A DNA stretch of 64,000 nt from Sialis fuliginosa (Eukaryota > Arthropoda > Insecta > Megaloptera > Sialidae). The notes under the pieces are model-generated. The model saw nothing but the letters and a program-made list of their open reading frames with translations, searched no databases and had not been told where the DNA came from. Below are positions 23,683 to 34,716 of this stretch, one piece after another (position 1 is the first letter of the stretch; each line of letters opens with the position of its first letter). The translations under genes were made by a program, and so were the position numbers. The DNA lies in assembly GCA_961205875.1 (NCBI GenBank), contig OY540814.1, positions 124,001-188,000 of the forward strand. The letters run 5' to 3'.

Positions 23683-24546
23683 ATATGTATATGTGACAAA
23701 ATTTAATATATCATGTTATAAATTAACGTCTGTATGTATTCGAGTTGATATTTCTATGAAAAGTTAACATTTTTCTATAAAAAGTGAAATTAAAATCATG
23801 AAATTATTTTGTTGTTTTTATATAGAAAATAATGCGAAAAGTTGAAATTTTCAAACCGCAGGTCTGTATCTCAAACCGTTGTAGAAATATGGTCTCTCAA
23901 AGTTTCAGTTTTATCAAAATTTTGGAGATAAATAGCTGTAACTTTTGAATGCATTGTTGGAATTGATTTTAGTTGACAAATTTGAAATCATCGTGTTAAA
24001 ATCTATATAATAACATGTCAAAACTTAATAATAATATAATCATAAACAATAATTACAATAGATGCTGTGTTTATTTTTTTATTTAGAAAGTCAAATTAAT
24101 AATCATTTAAATAAACTGTTAAATATCATAGAACGGACATTGCACTATATTATAACACAAAAATAAATAAATACGTATGTATATTTATTATATGATTATG
24201 CATAATATGATAAATATAAAATACACATCTGCATTCATAAAAATAAACTATGTATCACAGGAAAAATAGCAATGTGTACAATACATTGGTATTCTGTTGC
24301 CAACGAAGCGAAAGCAGCAGAGCAAAGAATGATATTATGTTACATAATTACATACATATGTGCAACACTGCGTAGAACAGAGATCTCTAAACTACGGCTC
24401 GATAACTCGATCTAACGTGTGATCAATTAGTAGTTTTAATGACTCGCGTTATTTGAATAAGCCCAGTAAAATAACTTGTTGGGGCTTCCGCGGTTTTACG
24501 CTGGTTCAATATTCTAGAAACCCTTATAACATTTCCCAAATATTTA
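23683..24546. other. AT-rich stretch with a possible hAT end
   Basis: CAGAGATCTCTAAACTACGG at 24378-24397 resembles the left end of Charlie-type hATs (CAGNGGTCTCNAAACT), with no matching right end in place. Otherwise nothing recognised. Confidence 0.35.
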
Positions 24547-25408
24547 TCCTTAATATATATATAAAGCTCAACGTCTCTCTGTCTGTCTGTCTGTCCGTTA
24601 GTTACCTTATCACTCGAGAACCACTTATCCGATTTACGAGTTTTTTTTTTAATTCATAGGTACGTTCTCTGGCCAGGTTATAGGCTATATTTTTTTACGT
24701 TAGGTAACATAACAACAAAGCAGTGACGATAATAGTAAATCAAGTCGGAAAAAATTTTGCCGTCGGCGCGCTGTTTTGTAATACGCTGCCTAAACCGTTC
24801 AATATAGAACAAAATAATGTATTAAAGAATTGTGTAGAATCAAAAGTTCTACAATTAAGTCAGCGATACGATATGTCTAACTTTTATATTTAAGCCACAA
24901 TGACTGCTTTTATGTTACAAAGAAAACATAAAATATTTGGGTTCTGTTTACGTGGACTTATGACCTGCAAAACATTAATCCTTATCAAAACAAATGATTT
25001 CATCGTCATTTAATGTAGATATAATTTGCCATTTACAGCATCCAATTTGGTCGTATAGTTTAGAAAATATCGAAATATACATATTAGAACATATTATTCG
25101 CGCGATTGTGACCGTGCGCGGGGAGCGGCGAGGGAACGTGCCAACACGCTGGGCAGAACAGGCCGGTATTCTATTGATTGTCAATTGTTTATTTTGTTTT
25201 CAATAATTAACTTTTAAATTTAAATAGAACAATAATTATTTTTACTTTTTGTTCTGATTCGTTTTTGTTAGGTAGGTAATTTAAGTGTTATTTGGTTTTT
25301 ATTACATTAATAACTAATCGTGTTTGTAATTAATTCAACTATATATTTTTTAAATCCTAAACAATAATTCCGTAGTCCACGCGAGCGAAGCCGCGTGGGC
25401 CTAGCTAG
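24547..25408 (+). mobile_element. Helitron-1, copy c
   Basis: 5' TCCTTAATATATATATAAAG after A. The 3' end GTGGGCCTAGCTAG is followed by T. The hairpin CACGCGAGCGAAGCCGCGTG lies 10 bases before the end. (GTCT)n at 24576-24598. Full-length, 862 bp, without Rep/helicase. Confidence 0.88.
24975..25184 (-). CDS. Conserved small frame in Helitron-1 (copy c)
   Basis: A 69-codon frame whose C-terminal half (MYISIFSKLYDQIGCCK, then HIISTL-type residues, ending FDKD) is also open in copies d and e. The N-terminal half is basic and Pro/Arg-rich and varies. No signal peptide, membrane segment or known domain is visible. It may be a captured gene fragment or simply a shared ancestral sequence without selection. 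The start is taken as the ATG shared with copies d and e. Confidence 0.25.
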   Translation of the reverse strand: MTINRIPACSAQRVGTFPRRSPRTVTIARIICSNMYISIFSKLYDQIGCCKWQIISTLNDDEIICFDKD

Positions 25409-25667
25409 TTTTTAAATATGCCTAAAATAAGCATATGACTGAATAACATAGGCTCGCAATAAGTTGGTCTTTAAGACAGAGGTTACACGATCAATCTGGC
25501 ATCAGTTCAGTCCGTGACCTTGGTAGTGAATGGAATGATACCAGACTGACGGACTGATGGAGGTATTACATGATCAGTCCAGACTGACATCAGACAAGAC
25601 ATATTCATAAGAAAAACGATGGATTGTTACAAGGAAAAAGCTTGTATTGCAATAATACTAACATTGG
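25409..25667. other. Stretch with imperfect inverted motifs
   Basis: TTACACGATCAATCTGGC and CAGACTGACGGACTGATGG with TACATGATCAGTCC form loose inverted or repeated motifs near 25480-25600. Not classifiable. Confidence 0.35.
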
Positions 25668-25905
25668 ACCTTTGTGAAGTCCGAAAAAATTCGAAACGAA
25701 TGCCATTGATTGCTCGGCGTTTGCTCGTGATTGCCATTTAAAAATTTTCGTTTGCCCCTTTTAAGTTTAGAAGTTAGGAATTTAATCTAAACTTAAAAGG
25801 GGCAAACGAAAATTTTTAAATGGCAATCACGAGCAAACGCCGAGCAATCAATGGCATTCGTTTCGAATTTTTTCGGGCGTATTGGGGGGCTAACTTCACA
25901 AAGGT
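25668..25905. repeat. Perfect 91-bp-arm hairpin element
   Basis: The arms 25681-25771 and 25786-25876 are exact inverted repeats (91 of 91) around a 14-base loop. The outer inverted ends ACCTTTGTGAAGT and ACTTCACAAAGGT lie at 25668-25680 and 25893-25905, with about 16 unpaired bases on the right. TAACATT stands just outside both ends (two extra G on the left), a possible 7-bp target duplication. The identity of the arms implies a young or actively corrected structure. Confidence 0.85.
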
Positions 25906-26212
25906 TAACATTCGCTACAGAAAAACGTGTTAAAAGATAAAAATGGACTAAAGTATGGCTACAGAAAAAAATGTTTTGAAAAATAATTTATAATCTGATA
26001 TTGTGTAAATGTATTAACTGAGTTATTATATTGCAAAGTAATAAATACATTGAGCACAATTTTTTAAAGGCATTTTGAACTGATGATTCCTCAAAACACG
26101 TTATTTTAGAACACTTAACATTTCGAGGGGGGGGGGTCATGTGCGGCCCTTGGTAGATTGGATTTATGCTATGCGGCCCAAAAGGTTCAAAAGGTTGGAC
26201 AATTGGACACCT
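25906..26212. other. AT-rich stretch with a hAT-like right-end remnant
   Basis: GTGCGGCCCTTGGTAGATTGG and GCGGCCCAAAAGG near 26140-26185 are typical of the right side of Charlie-like hATs. A related phrase is at 62325. No matching left end. Confidence 0.35.
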
Positions 26213-26330
26213 ATACTCTATTTGATTTAAGAATGCAGTGGTTGCGGTGGTTTTTGACAGTAAATTGCACGATTCGTACCGTTAAAACCCCGGCATCCAC
26301 TGCATTCTTAAATCAAATAAGAGTATAGTT
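26213..26330. repeat. Short hairpin element
   Basis: CTATACTCTATTTGATTTAAG through CAGTGG at 26213-26243 is inverted at about 26297-26330, around a loop containing GCGGTGGTTTTTGACAG. Almost perfect arms of about 31 bp. It adjoins the truncated end of family E copy 3. Confidence 0.75.
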
Positions 26331-26434
26331 TAAACTTATTATTATTTACACTAATAATTAGTTTAAATGTTCACCATTTTGTCACCTTGGCTGATTGTCA
26401 TCAAATAACGTTGTAAGACAGTTAAATGTATATA

Positions 26435-27946
26435 CAGGGTTACACATTAAGAGTGGATATCGACTTTATTTTGAAAACTATAAGAATTAGAGCAATATGT
26501 CAAATTGTAACTATCCTTCAATTTGCATTTGGAAGAATAATAAAATATCATGCAACCCCCACCCATACTCGCATCGCCCACACGCCTCTCAACTTTGAAA
26601 TTTCAAATAGAACCCCCCATATTTTATTTCAGAATATTAAAGTTACATTTATTTAATAAACTTTTTACTTCAACAAAATTTTTCTCTGGTGGACCGTTCA
26701 AGAAATATTGGGCAAGTAGTGAATTATTTTAGGGTATAGTATTTTTGCCACATTAAGGAGGATATCGACTTTATTTCGGAAACTATAAAAATTAGAGCAA
26801 TATTTCAAATTGTAACTACCCTTCAATTTGTATTTGGAAAAATAATAAAATATCATGCAACACCCACCCATACTCGCATCGCCCACACGCCTCTCAACTT
26901 TTAAATTTCAAATAGAACCCCCCATATTTTATTTCGTAATTTGAAAGCTAGATTTAAAGAACTGTCATATAAATTGTATACCCCATTTTAAAGTGCTTGT
27001 AAGCTAGTAAAACTTGCTGGACTGTAATACCAGACATTACATAATTAAAATAATAATACAAAATGATTTTTTTTAAATTTAAATATTGATTTGATAATAG
27101 TTTTGTAAAAAGTTTATTAAATAAATGTAGCTTTAATATTCTGAAATAAAAAATGGAGGGTTATATTTGAATTTTCAAAGTTGAGAGGCGTATGGGCGAT
27201 GCGAGTATGGGTGGGGGTTACATGATATTTTATTTCTTCCAAATTAAAATTGAAGGGTAGTTACAATTTGAAATATTGTTCTATTTCTTATGGTTTCGAA
27301 AATAAAGTCGATATCCACTCTTAATGTGACAAAAATACTATACCCTAAAAAATACACACCTTGCCCAATATTTCTTGAACGGTCCACCATAGAAAAATTT
27401 TGTTGAAGTAAAAAATTCATTAAATAAATCTAGCTTTCAAATTACGAAATAAAATATGGGGGGTTCTATTTGAAATTTCAAAGTTGAGAGGCGTGTGGGT
27501 GATGCGAGTATGGGTGGGGGTTAAATGATGTTTTATTATTCTTCCAAATGCAAATTGAAGGGTAGTTACAATTTGAAATATTGCTCTAATTCTTATAGTT
27601 TCGAAAATAAAGTCGATATCCACTCTTAATGTGACAAAAATACTATACCCTAAAAAATATACATTTTACCCAATATTTCTTGAACGGTCCACCATAGAAA
27701 AATTTTGTTGAAATAAAAAATTCATTAAATAAATCTAGCTTTCAAATTACGAAATAAAATATGGGGGGTTCCATTTGAAATTTCGAAGTTGAGAGGCGTG
27801 TGGGCGATGCGAGTATGGGTGGGGATTGCATGATATTTTTTTATTCTTCCAAATGCAAATTGAAGGGTAGTTACAATTTGACATATTGCTCTAATTCTTA
27901 TAGTTTTCAAAATAAAGTCGATATCCACTCTTAATGTGTAACCCTG
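26435..27946. mobile_element. Compound TA-inserted element with inverted 305-bp units
   Basis: The ends CAGGGTTACACATTAAGAG and CTCTTAATGTGTAACCCTG are perfect inverted repeats flanked by TA. Inside are five copies of a unit holding GATATCCACTCTTAATG and GGTAGTTACAATTTGA: two in one direction and three in the other. The three inverted copies have a strict period of 305 bp (GTCG at 27307, 27612, 27917). A family F fragment sits in the middle. Frames on both strands recur in the units because the sequence repeats. Confidence 0.82.
26945..27037 (+). repeat. Family F fragment, copy 3
   Basis: Right-hand part of family F: GAACTGTCATATAAATTG, AAAGTGCTTGTAAGCTAG and AATACCAGACAT. It lies inside the compound element between the direct and inverted units. 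Confidence 0.55.
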
Positions 27947-28040
27947 TAGATTATGATTCAAATCAAATACATATCAACAAATATTTATAATTTAAGTAGT
28001 ACAACACTGGGGTATCATCCAAGACTGGTGCCAGTACCTT

Positions 28041-30090
28041 ATTATGAGTTTGATTACAAGTTATGAGTGGCAAAAATAAATAAATTACGTTACCCCGTTG
28101 AATGAAGAGCATAAAAAACTAATATTTTTCTCAAGATCTGACTCGAATCGATTTGATAACTGAAAAGATTCGTTCAAAAAGAACAAATCATACATGAATT
28201 ATATTTTCGAGTTTACGAAAGTCTTATTTCATGTTTTCAGTCGTAATATTAAAAAATATACAACTCATTCATTTTTTTTATATTCATCTTTATTCACAGG
28301 ACAATTTTATCAAGATTCAAACTTTATGATTACTATCCCATCAAATTGTATAGATATACAAAAAATAATTTGATTGAATAAAATTTAATAAAATTGGTAT
28401 ACAAAATTCCATTCTTTGGCATTTTTTAACAATTGAATGTTTCTGTGTGCATATACAGGATGGTCCGGTTTGGGATACAGATATTTTAAGAGCTGATTCT
28501 TTGGGTCATTCTGAGTAAAAAATTGTACGGGATGGTGGGGTCTATCTTCAACACCCTCTGAGCTACAGGATGTTTAAAAACTTCCTTCAGAGTAGTACTT
28601 ACAAACAAAGATTATCTCATAACTTCCAAAGTAACATAACTAGAGCAACCACAATGAGTCATTTTCATAGGTAATTAACTATCGTATTTTTCAGTAAATA
28701 TTAGTGTTATTGCTAGCCGTGTTTACTTGAGAGTTATTGCTCATCAAAGTCAAAAAAATTGTTTATTTTTTTGAAAATTTTTATGAATATGGCATTTTTT
28801 TCCAAAAGTACCTATAATATGTAGTATTTTTTATCATTATTTTGATGTGTCATAATATTACCTACAAATTCACTATACCAAGTTTGGACCTGGGTCTTAC
28901 AGTTTTCCAGTTATAAATTTATCTAAATAATACCCAAAGTGACTATTTTGCTACCTACCCTATTAAATGAAACATTCATAATTTTTGTTTGTTTCTAATT
29001 ACAAAATTTTATAATCATCATAAATAATAAATATAAAAATTATGTTATTATAAACAAACACACTTACTTACACTTCTTACCCCGGCCCCCCGAGTCTGTT
29101 GTTACGGCCCTGCCCTTATATTATAAATGTTTGCGTAGAATCATCCCCACATTTATATACCTAATCAATCAAAATTGAAACATCCATAAATTAACTATGA
29201 TAACATATAATTATTGTTGTTATGAATAATATGGCGTTATGAAAACAATGCATTCTCGGTGTTTGTTCAAGTGTTACAATGACATGCATCTACACAGTTC
29301 AGGGGATTTAGTTTCAATTAGTAAATTAGTTTAATTTGACTTTTGTAACCAGCTTTATCAAATTCTGAGAATGCTTTCTCTTGAATTATAGAAAATAAAT
29401 ATTTATTAATTAAAGTATTTTATTGATTCAAATATATAGGTATTTTAAGTAATTTTTTTAAAGGGGAACACCACAAAAAAATTTATTCCTAATTAATATA
29501 AAATAAAAAACCCTCTTTTTACTAAAAAAAAAAATATTGTGTATGTTATACCCCACTCATTGGTGTTGAAAAAATAAATTTGTTAACCCATTTGACACGC
29601 TTAAAAAGCACCAAAACTTACAATTTGTATTTTTATAACTATTGTGTCAAATCTCAGCTTTTTAGGTCAAACGCTTCAGTAACTAGAATGCTGTGACAGA
29701 CAGACATACATTGATTCCATAAGTGTTCCTTTTTTCAGATTCGGTACGAAACACTTAATTTATTTTTCTAATTTTTATTCCCCTTTCATCAATTTTCTTT
29801 GTTAAATATTACATGCTGTACATTTTGTCGTGTGTTTCGTCGAATTTCTTATCTGATTTAAAACAAATGAATGACTGTAATTTCTGTTAACCATACGTTA
29901 TAACTTGTAGGACAAAAATACTTGGAGATAATTATCAAACTAAGGAAACATGCCGAAACGTAACAAGAACGATATATATATGCTAATTACTACACAGAAA
30001 ATTATATAACTTACAATTAGTATACACAATAAATTACCAAGCATCTGTTTCTATGACAGACGTTAAAAGATGCAACATACATAAATAAAA
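28041..30090. other. 2-kb stretch, mainly unique
   Basis: No gene recognised. Small remnants: CAGGATGGTCCGG at 28455, a hAT-like right end GTTGTTACGGCCCTG near 29097-29111, and a (GACA)-type run followed by TTCGGTACGAAACACTT at 29697-29755. The remainder is AT-rich and could be intronic. Confidence 0.4.
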
Positions 30091-30943
30091 CTAGCTGGGC
30101 CCGCGCGGCTTCGCTCGCGTAGACTACGGAATTATTATTTAGGATTTAAAATATATATAGTTCAATTAACATAAGTATTAGTTATTATTGTAATTAAAAC
30201 CAAACAACACTTAAATTACTTAACTAACAAAAGTGAATCAGAACAAAAAGTACAAATAATTTCTGTTCTATTTAAATTTAAAAGTTAATTATTGAAAACA
30301 AAATAAATAATTGACAATCAAAATAATACCGGCCTGTGATCATTCCCTCTGCCCTGCGACTAGTTGGTACGTTCCCTCCTTACCGCACGCCGCAACACAG
30401 GTCTACATCGCGCGAATAATATGTTCCCGTATGTATATTTCGATATTTTCTAAATTATACGACCAAATTGGATGCTGTAAAGGGCATATTATATCTACAT
30501 TAAGTACTTATGACGATGAAATCATTTATTTCGATAAGGATTAATGTTTTGTAGGTCATAAGTTCACTTAAAAAAACCCAAATATTTTAAATTTTCTTTG
30601 TAACATAAAAGTAGTCATTGTGGCTTAAATATAAAAGTTAGACATATGTTGTCGCTGACTTTATTGTAGATCTTTTGATTCTACACAATTATTTAGTACA
30701 TTATTTTGTTCAATATTGAACGGTTTAGGCAGCGTATTGCAAAAGAAACGCGCTGGCGGCAAACTTTTTTGATTTACTATTATCGTCACTGTTAGTTGTT
30801 ATGTTACCTAACGTAACAAAATATAGCCTATAACCTGGCCAGAGAACGTACCAATGAATTAAAAAAGAAACCACGTAAATCGGACAAGTGGTTCTCGAGT
30901 AACGGACAGACAGACGTTGAGCTTTATATACATACATTAAGGA
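30091..30943 (-). mobile_element. Helitron-1, copy d
   Basis: Reverse orientation: CTAGCTGGGCCCGCGCGG at the left is the 3' end with hairpin GCGCGGCTTCGCTCGCG. CATTAAGGA at 30935-30943 is the 5' end. It lacks part of the block following the GTCT run. Full-length otherwise. Confidence 0.86.
30311..30544 (+). CDS. Conserved small frame in Helitron-1 (copy d)
   Basis: A 77-codon frame. From MYISIFSKLYDQIGCCKG to the end FDKD it equals copy e with very few changes. The first third (ACDHSLCPA) is shared with copy e. Two CC/C clusters but no complete zinc-finger pattern. Function unknown. Confidence 0.28.
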   Translation: MTIKIIPACDHSLCPATSWYVPSLPHAATQVYIARIICSRMYISIFSKLYDQIGCCKGHIISTLSTYDDEIIYFDKD

Positions 30944-31416
30944 TACGTTGATATCAATACAGTGCAACATTACATAAAAATAATATTGGCTAGCAAAATT
31001 ATAAATATTTGCCAAGACTATGTCGATAAATTGAAAGCACTTAATTCAACAACAAACTTTAACATTTGAAAGGCACACAATGTCGACATAACTCGTAAAA
31101 ACAATTAACTACATAAAAAAAGAAATGACACGGAACATTTGCAGATTGATTTGTTCCAGTAGCGTTATAATAATGGTATACAGGGGGGGGGGGGGAAGTC
31201 AGTGGCGTAGCTAGAACTTATTATATTCCTTAATTGTAAGCGAGGGACTGATTTAAAATATATATTTAACTTAGAAGAGCCCTCTGAAAATGTCCACTGC
31301 AATGTGTGACGAAACGTTGGCCGATAATACGACCAAATCGACGCGGCTTACACCCAGAAGCCAAGATCCATATCAAGATCACCGCGGAAGCCTCAACATT
31401 GGTATGTATTTAACTA
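30944..31416. repeat. Mixed remnants: hAT-C end and Penelope-like fragment
   Basis: A G run at 31183-31194 is followed by CAGTGGCGTAGCTAG at 31200, the left end of the hAT-C family without a partner. 31270-31400 holds CTCTGAAAATGTCCAC, GTGTGACGAAACGTTGG and GACGCGGCTTACACCC, matching 7400-7500 and resembling a Penelope-type hammerhead with helix II GTCCAC/GTG-T-GAC. Confidence 0.45.
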
Positions 31417-32509
31417 TCGCAAATTATACTAATTAATACAAAATTGTCTCTGTCTGTCTGTCTGTTTGTTATCTCGATTAAATTTGGCAAAGAGATAGCT
31501 TGCGTCTTGATGAAGAACATAGGTGACTTTTTACCCAGAAAAATCATAAGATTAAAAAAATATCGGTATGGAGAACCATACATGACTTCCATGTTCTTTC
31601 TATCTTTTTAAATAATTTTTAAATATACATTTTTTTAAATATTTTATTTATATAACCTACTACTATGTATGAATATACATATCGTAATACATTAAAAAAA
31701 CATAAATACTTACAACGGTTACAGCTCTTTTTGCCATTTGTATATAAATATTAGTTTTCTAATGTCAAAAACATAAAACACATTCGTAGAAAAACTAATT
31801 TGACAATTTGAATTTAGTTGCATTTGTTTCCAAGGAAACATGAAGTAATGACATATTAGTATTTAAAATTCAAATTTTAAGTGTGTTTTTCACCCCTAAT
31901 AAATGTCCCTTAGATTCAATTGAACTGCAAATGTACCAAATCTTATCAAAATTAGTGAGATAATACTCGCAATATTCACTTTTTAGACGAAAAAAGTTAC
32001 AAATTTGCGAATATTTCCAAAACCCCTAATCCGATTAGCACCAAAATCAATAGGTCTGGAGTACTCACTGAGACAAACATTTTCCCCAAAAATAATTCAG
32101 ATCAGTGCATTTTTACAGTAGTTATCGTGAACGAAAGAAAATTCTACATCCGCACAGACACACAGACACACAGACACACGGACACACAGACACACAGATA
32201 CACAGACACACGCACAGCCGCCATGCGGAAATTTTTCTTTACGTTTTGAAGTTAGTACAATCAGAATTTGTCATTTTCTCGGACACGATTTTTCGATGGT
32301 ATTACAATACTTCCATTTCTTTCAGAACATGGAAGTAAAATGGGTGTGTGACATTTGTATGCACGATAGGTTATAGTTTTTTGGTGTAGACATCTAGCGT
32401 GCAAATGCGAAATTAATACCTGTTTTATCGACTATATCATAACAGAATAAATCTGTATTAAAAAATTGATTAGATAAAAAAAAATAACGATTCCGCGGGT
32501 AACAGCTAG
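31417..32509 (+). mobile_element. Helitron-2, copy b, with nested MITE
   Basis: 5' TCGCAAATTATACTAATT after A. The 3' end CCGCGGGTAACAGCTAG is followed by T. The phrase AAATTTGGCAAAGAGATAGC is at 31481. The family M copy 31560-32337 is inserted, leaving about 315 bp of Helitron. Confidence 0.72.
31560..32337 (+). mobile_element. Family M MITE, copy 3
   Basis: Full forward copy, TATCGGTATGGAG to ACATGGAAGTA, with a longer (ACAGACAC)n run at 32153-32212. A 26-base stretch (ATGGCTGTTTAGG-type) present in copies 2 and 4 is deleted near 31895. Confidence 0.85.
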
Positions 32510-32797
32510 TTTCGAATAATATCAATAAGGGTTCATAATTAAAGGTGTAAGAAAGATCTAAATGTACCGATAATCCACATGTTCTATCATCTTTTTGATA
32601 GCAACTCAAATTATACAAAATTAACACATTTTGAAAAATATTTTTCTCTTTTTAATTTTTTTCGCAAAATAATATTTCATACGAGTATATCGGTCCTTTT
32701 ATCTAAGGGGCAGGGAGGGGGGGGGGGGGGATAGTTGACTACTTTTAAAATGTTACTATGAGTTTAGTCAGAGACAAAGAAAAATACAAAGTGAGTA

Positions 32798-32924
32798 CAG
32801 TGAAACCTCGTTAGTACGTTTTTTTTAGGTCCTGGCATTCTTCCATAAGACCCCATGTTAAAATAATTTCTTTAGTACGTGTTTTCCTCCAGTCCCTTTA
32901 AAAATTATTAATGAGGTTCCACTG
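32798..32924. mobile_element. Short pogo-like MITE
   Basis: CAGTGAAACCTCGTTAGTACG at the left and TTAATGAGGTTCCACTG at the right are inverted, flanked by TA on both sides (32796-32797, 32925-32926). TTAGTACGT motifs repeat inside. 127 bp. Confidence 0.8.
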
Positions 32925-32934
32925 TATTTCTATT

Positions 32935-33350
32935 GCACACCCCAAGCAAGCTATGGCTAGGAATGTGGTCTATTATAGTCCTATTTTTTGCGTATATACA
33001 TTGACAAAATGAGCATTATATCTTAAATTTCTTCAATAACCCACTGAAAAGTTTACATTTTCTGAAAGAAAACATTACAGTCTCCATATTTACTTAATTT
33101 AATATCGATTGGTTTTAATTTTCTATCATAAAAATATAAACAAAGTTCAATTTGTCGTTTTAGACCCATTTTTACACCACGGCAACAAACTACAGCTCGC
33201 AATACGTAATAAATTAACATTAAACCTTTTGAATTCGCTTCTCTATTTGCAGAATAGAACCCTATTAAAACTCAGCCAAATCGGATACCTAGAAGTAAGG
33301 AAATTTGCAGTTTATTTCAATATTTTTACGTATTTTAACGTCAAAATTTT
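32935..33350 (+). repeat. Family D repeat, copy 3 (uninterrupted)
   Basis: Begins TATTGCACACCCCAAGC and continues to ATTTTAACGTCAAAATT. This copy preserves the site where family C is inserted in copy 2. Class unknown. Confidence 0.65.
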
Positions 33351-33689
33351 GAGCAAATATATAGGATGATTAAGAAAAATTTGAAAAATATCCGCTAGGC
33401 GCGACATTCGCGTGAACTGACATGTTTTATACATCTACTTACATTTGTCATAATAGCTAAAAAATGCACATTTCAATTTTGTATTGTATTAAATTATGTT
33501 ATTGTCACTTATTGTTTGATACGTTTTTCTATGAAAATATACGACGGTAATAAACATCTGGATATTGTTCTGTGTTATGAATTTCATGTTTCATTGTTGG
33601 TATGTTTTTTAAAAACGTGGAATTGTGTTTGTTGAAATTTAATGTTAATTCTGAAAAATTATAATTGTAGGATTAACGTATTATAATAA

Positions 33690-34092
33690 ATTAAAATGTT
33701 TTATTTATTATTTGTGGAATATGTTTTTCAGGTTTTGTATTTATTTATTCTTTTGTGACAAATTGTTTTAAGAAAATGTACTACTTGAAAGTGAGGTTAT
33801 GTCATTTAACTTATAAAACTACTATTATTACTATTAATATCAATTTAGACAAGAAATGAGAGTAAAGATAAGAAAATTAACATTTTTTAAAAACATTCTT
33901 CAAAAAACAATAGTTTCAAAAATCTAAAGTGTGTGCTTTTTATGGCCAAGCCATGTTATTTATTTTTATTTTTTTAACAAACAATACGATATTAATCAAG
34001 TAAATTTTGAATTTTAAGAACGCCAAATAAAATGATGTAACCTTAATTTTTGAGGTTCGCATTGCCCCTTGGTTCCGACGCGGACGCCACTG
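33690..34092. repeat. Family K repeat, copy 1
   Basis: GTGGAATATGTTTTTCAGG through GAGAGTAAAGATAAGAAAATTA is repeated at 51960-52215. The right side ends in GGACGCCACTG at 34082-34092, a possible hAT end, without an obvious left partner. Confidence 0.5.
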
Positions 34093-34716
34093 ATTCGTTT
34101 GATCCAATCCCGCCGATCCGCTTGTAAATATATAAATTATGAACGTTTTCTTGATATTTACTAGCTGCTGTCGTTGTTGGCAATGTGACAAAGAATTTCC
34201 TTTCGGTCGAAGTTAGTGTATAATGCACAAAGAAGAAATGCTACTTGTTGGACGTCTTTATGCAGATTGAATTTGGTTTCGCTGCTACAACCATTTCCGG
34301 TTTTTTTCCTATACATGCTTCAAAGTTCGTACGAAAAAACAAGCAATATGTTTTATGTATAAAGTTTTTCTTGTATGTTATATGTAGGTACTACTTGAAT
34401 TCGACATGTTTTTGTTTTTATCTTAATTGAAAAATTATTTGGATTATAAAAGTGGATTATTGGGGTTTATACAGAGTCGGAGTTTAAAAAAGTTTACTCA
34501 TGCAGGGCCGTAACTACCACCGGGGCCCCGAGGTTAAGGGGCCCCGCGGCAGAGTAAAACTTTAATTTTATTTGGTTCTAACTTGAAAATGTTACACTTA
34601 TTACAAATTTAGATTTTAATAACCGTTTTTTTTTCGTTACCAACTTGAATTTTACATAAAAATTATGAAGAAGTCTAAAATTCAAATTGGCGAAAAAAAG
34701 GTAATTAAAATCAAAA
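34093..34716. other. Low-repeat stretch with a solitary hAT end
   Basis: 34150-34320 is moderately GC-rich with no other copy. CAGGGCCGTAACTACC at 34503 with GGGGCCCCG blocks looks like the left end of the family whose right end is at 29097-29111. No pair. Confidence 0.35.

Larger units (their letters stand above)
26331..28040 (-). mobile_element. Family E MITE, copy 3, split by compound element
   Basis: Reverse copy whose two parts (26331-26434 and 27947-28040) join at GTATATA/TAGATTA, exactly as in copy 2. The right end CAAGACTGGTGCCAGTACC is well preserved. The other end is cut off at the hairpin. Confidence 0.72.

Noticed and set aside
26426..27961. Several 60-78 codon frames with the same residues (DIDFILKTIRIRAI)
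   Set aside because: They come from the same 305-bp repeated unit in two orientations, are joined to TIR sequence, and have no start or domain in common beyond the repeat.
33940..34228. Two minus-strand frames of 61 and 83 codons
   Set aside because: They cross the end of repeat K (GGACGCCACTG) and read through unrelated sequence. No domain.
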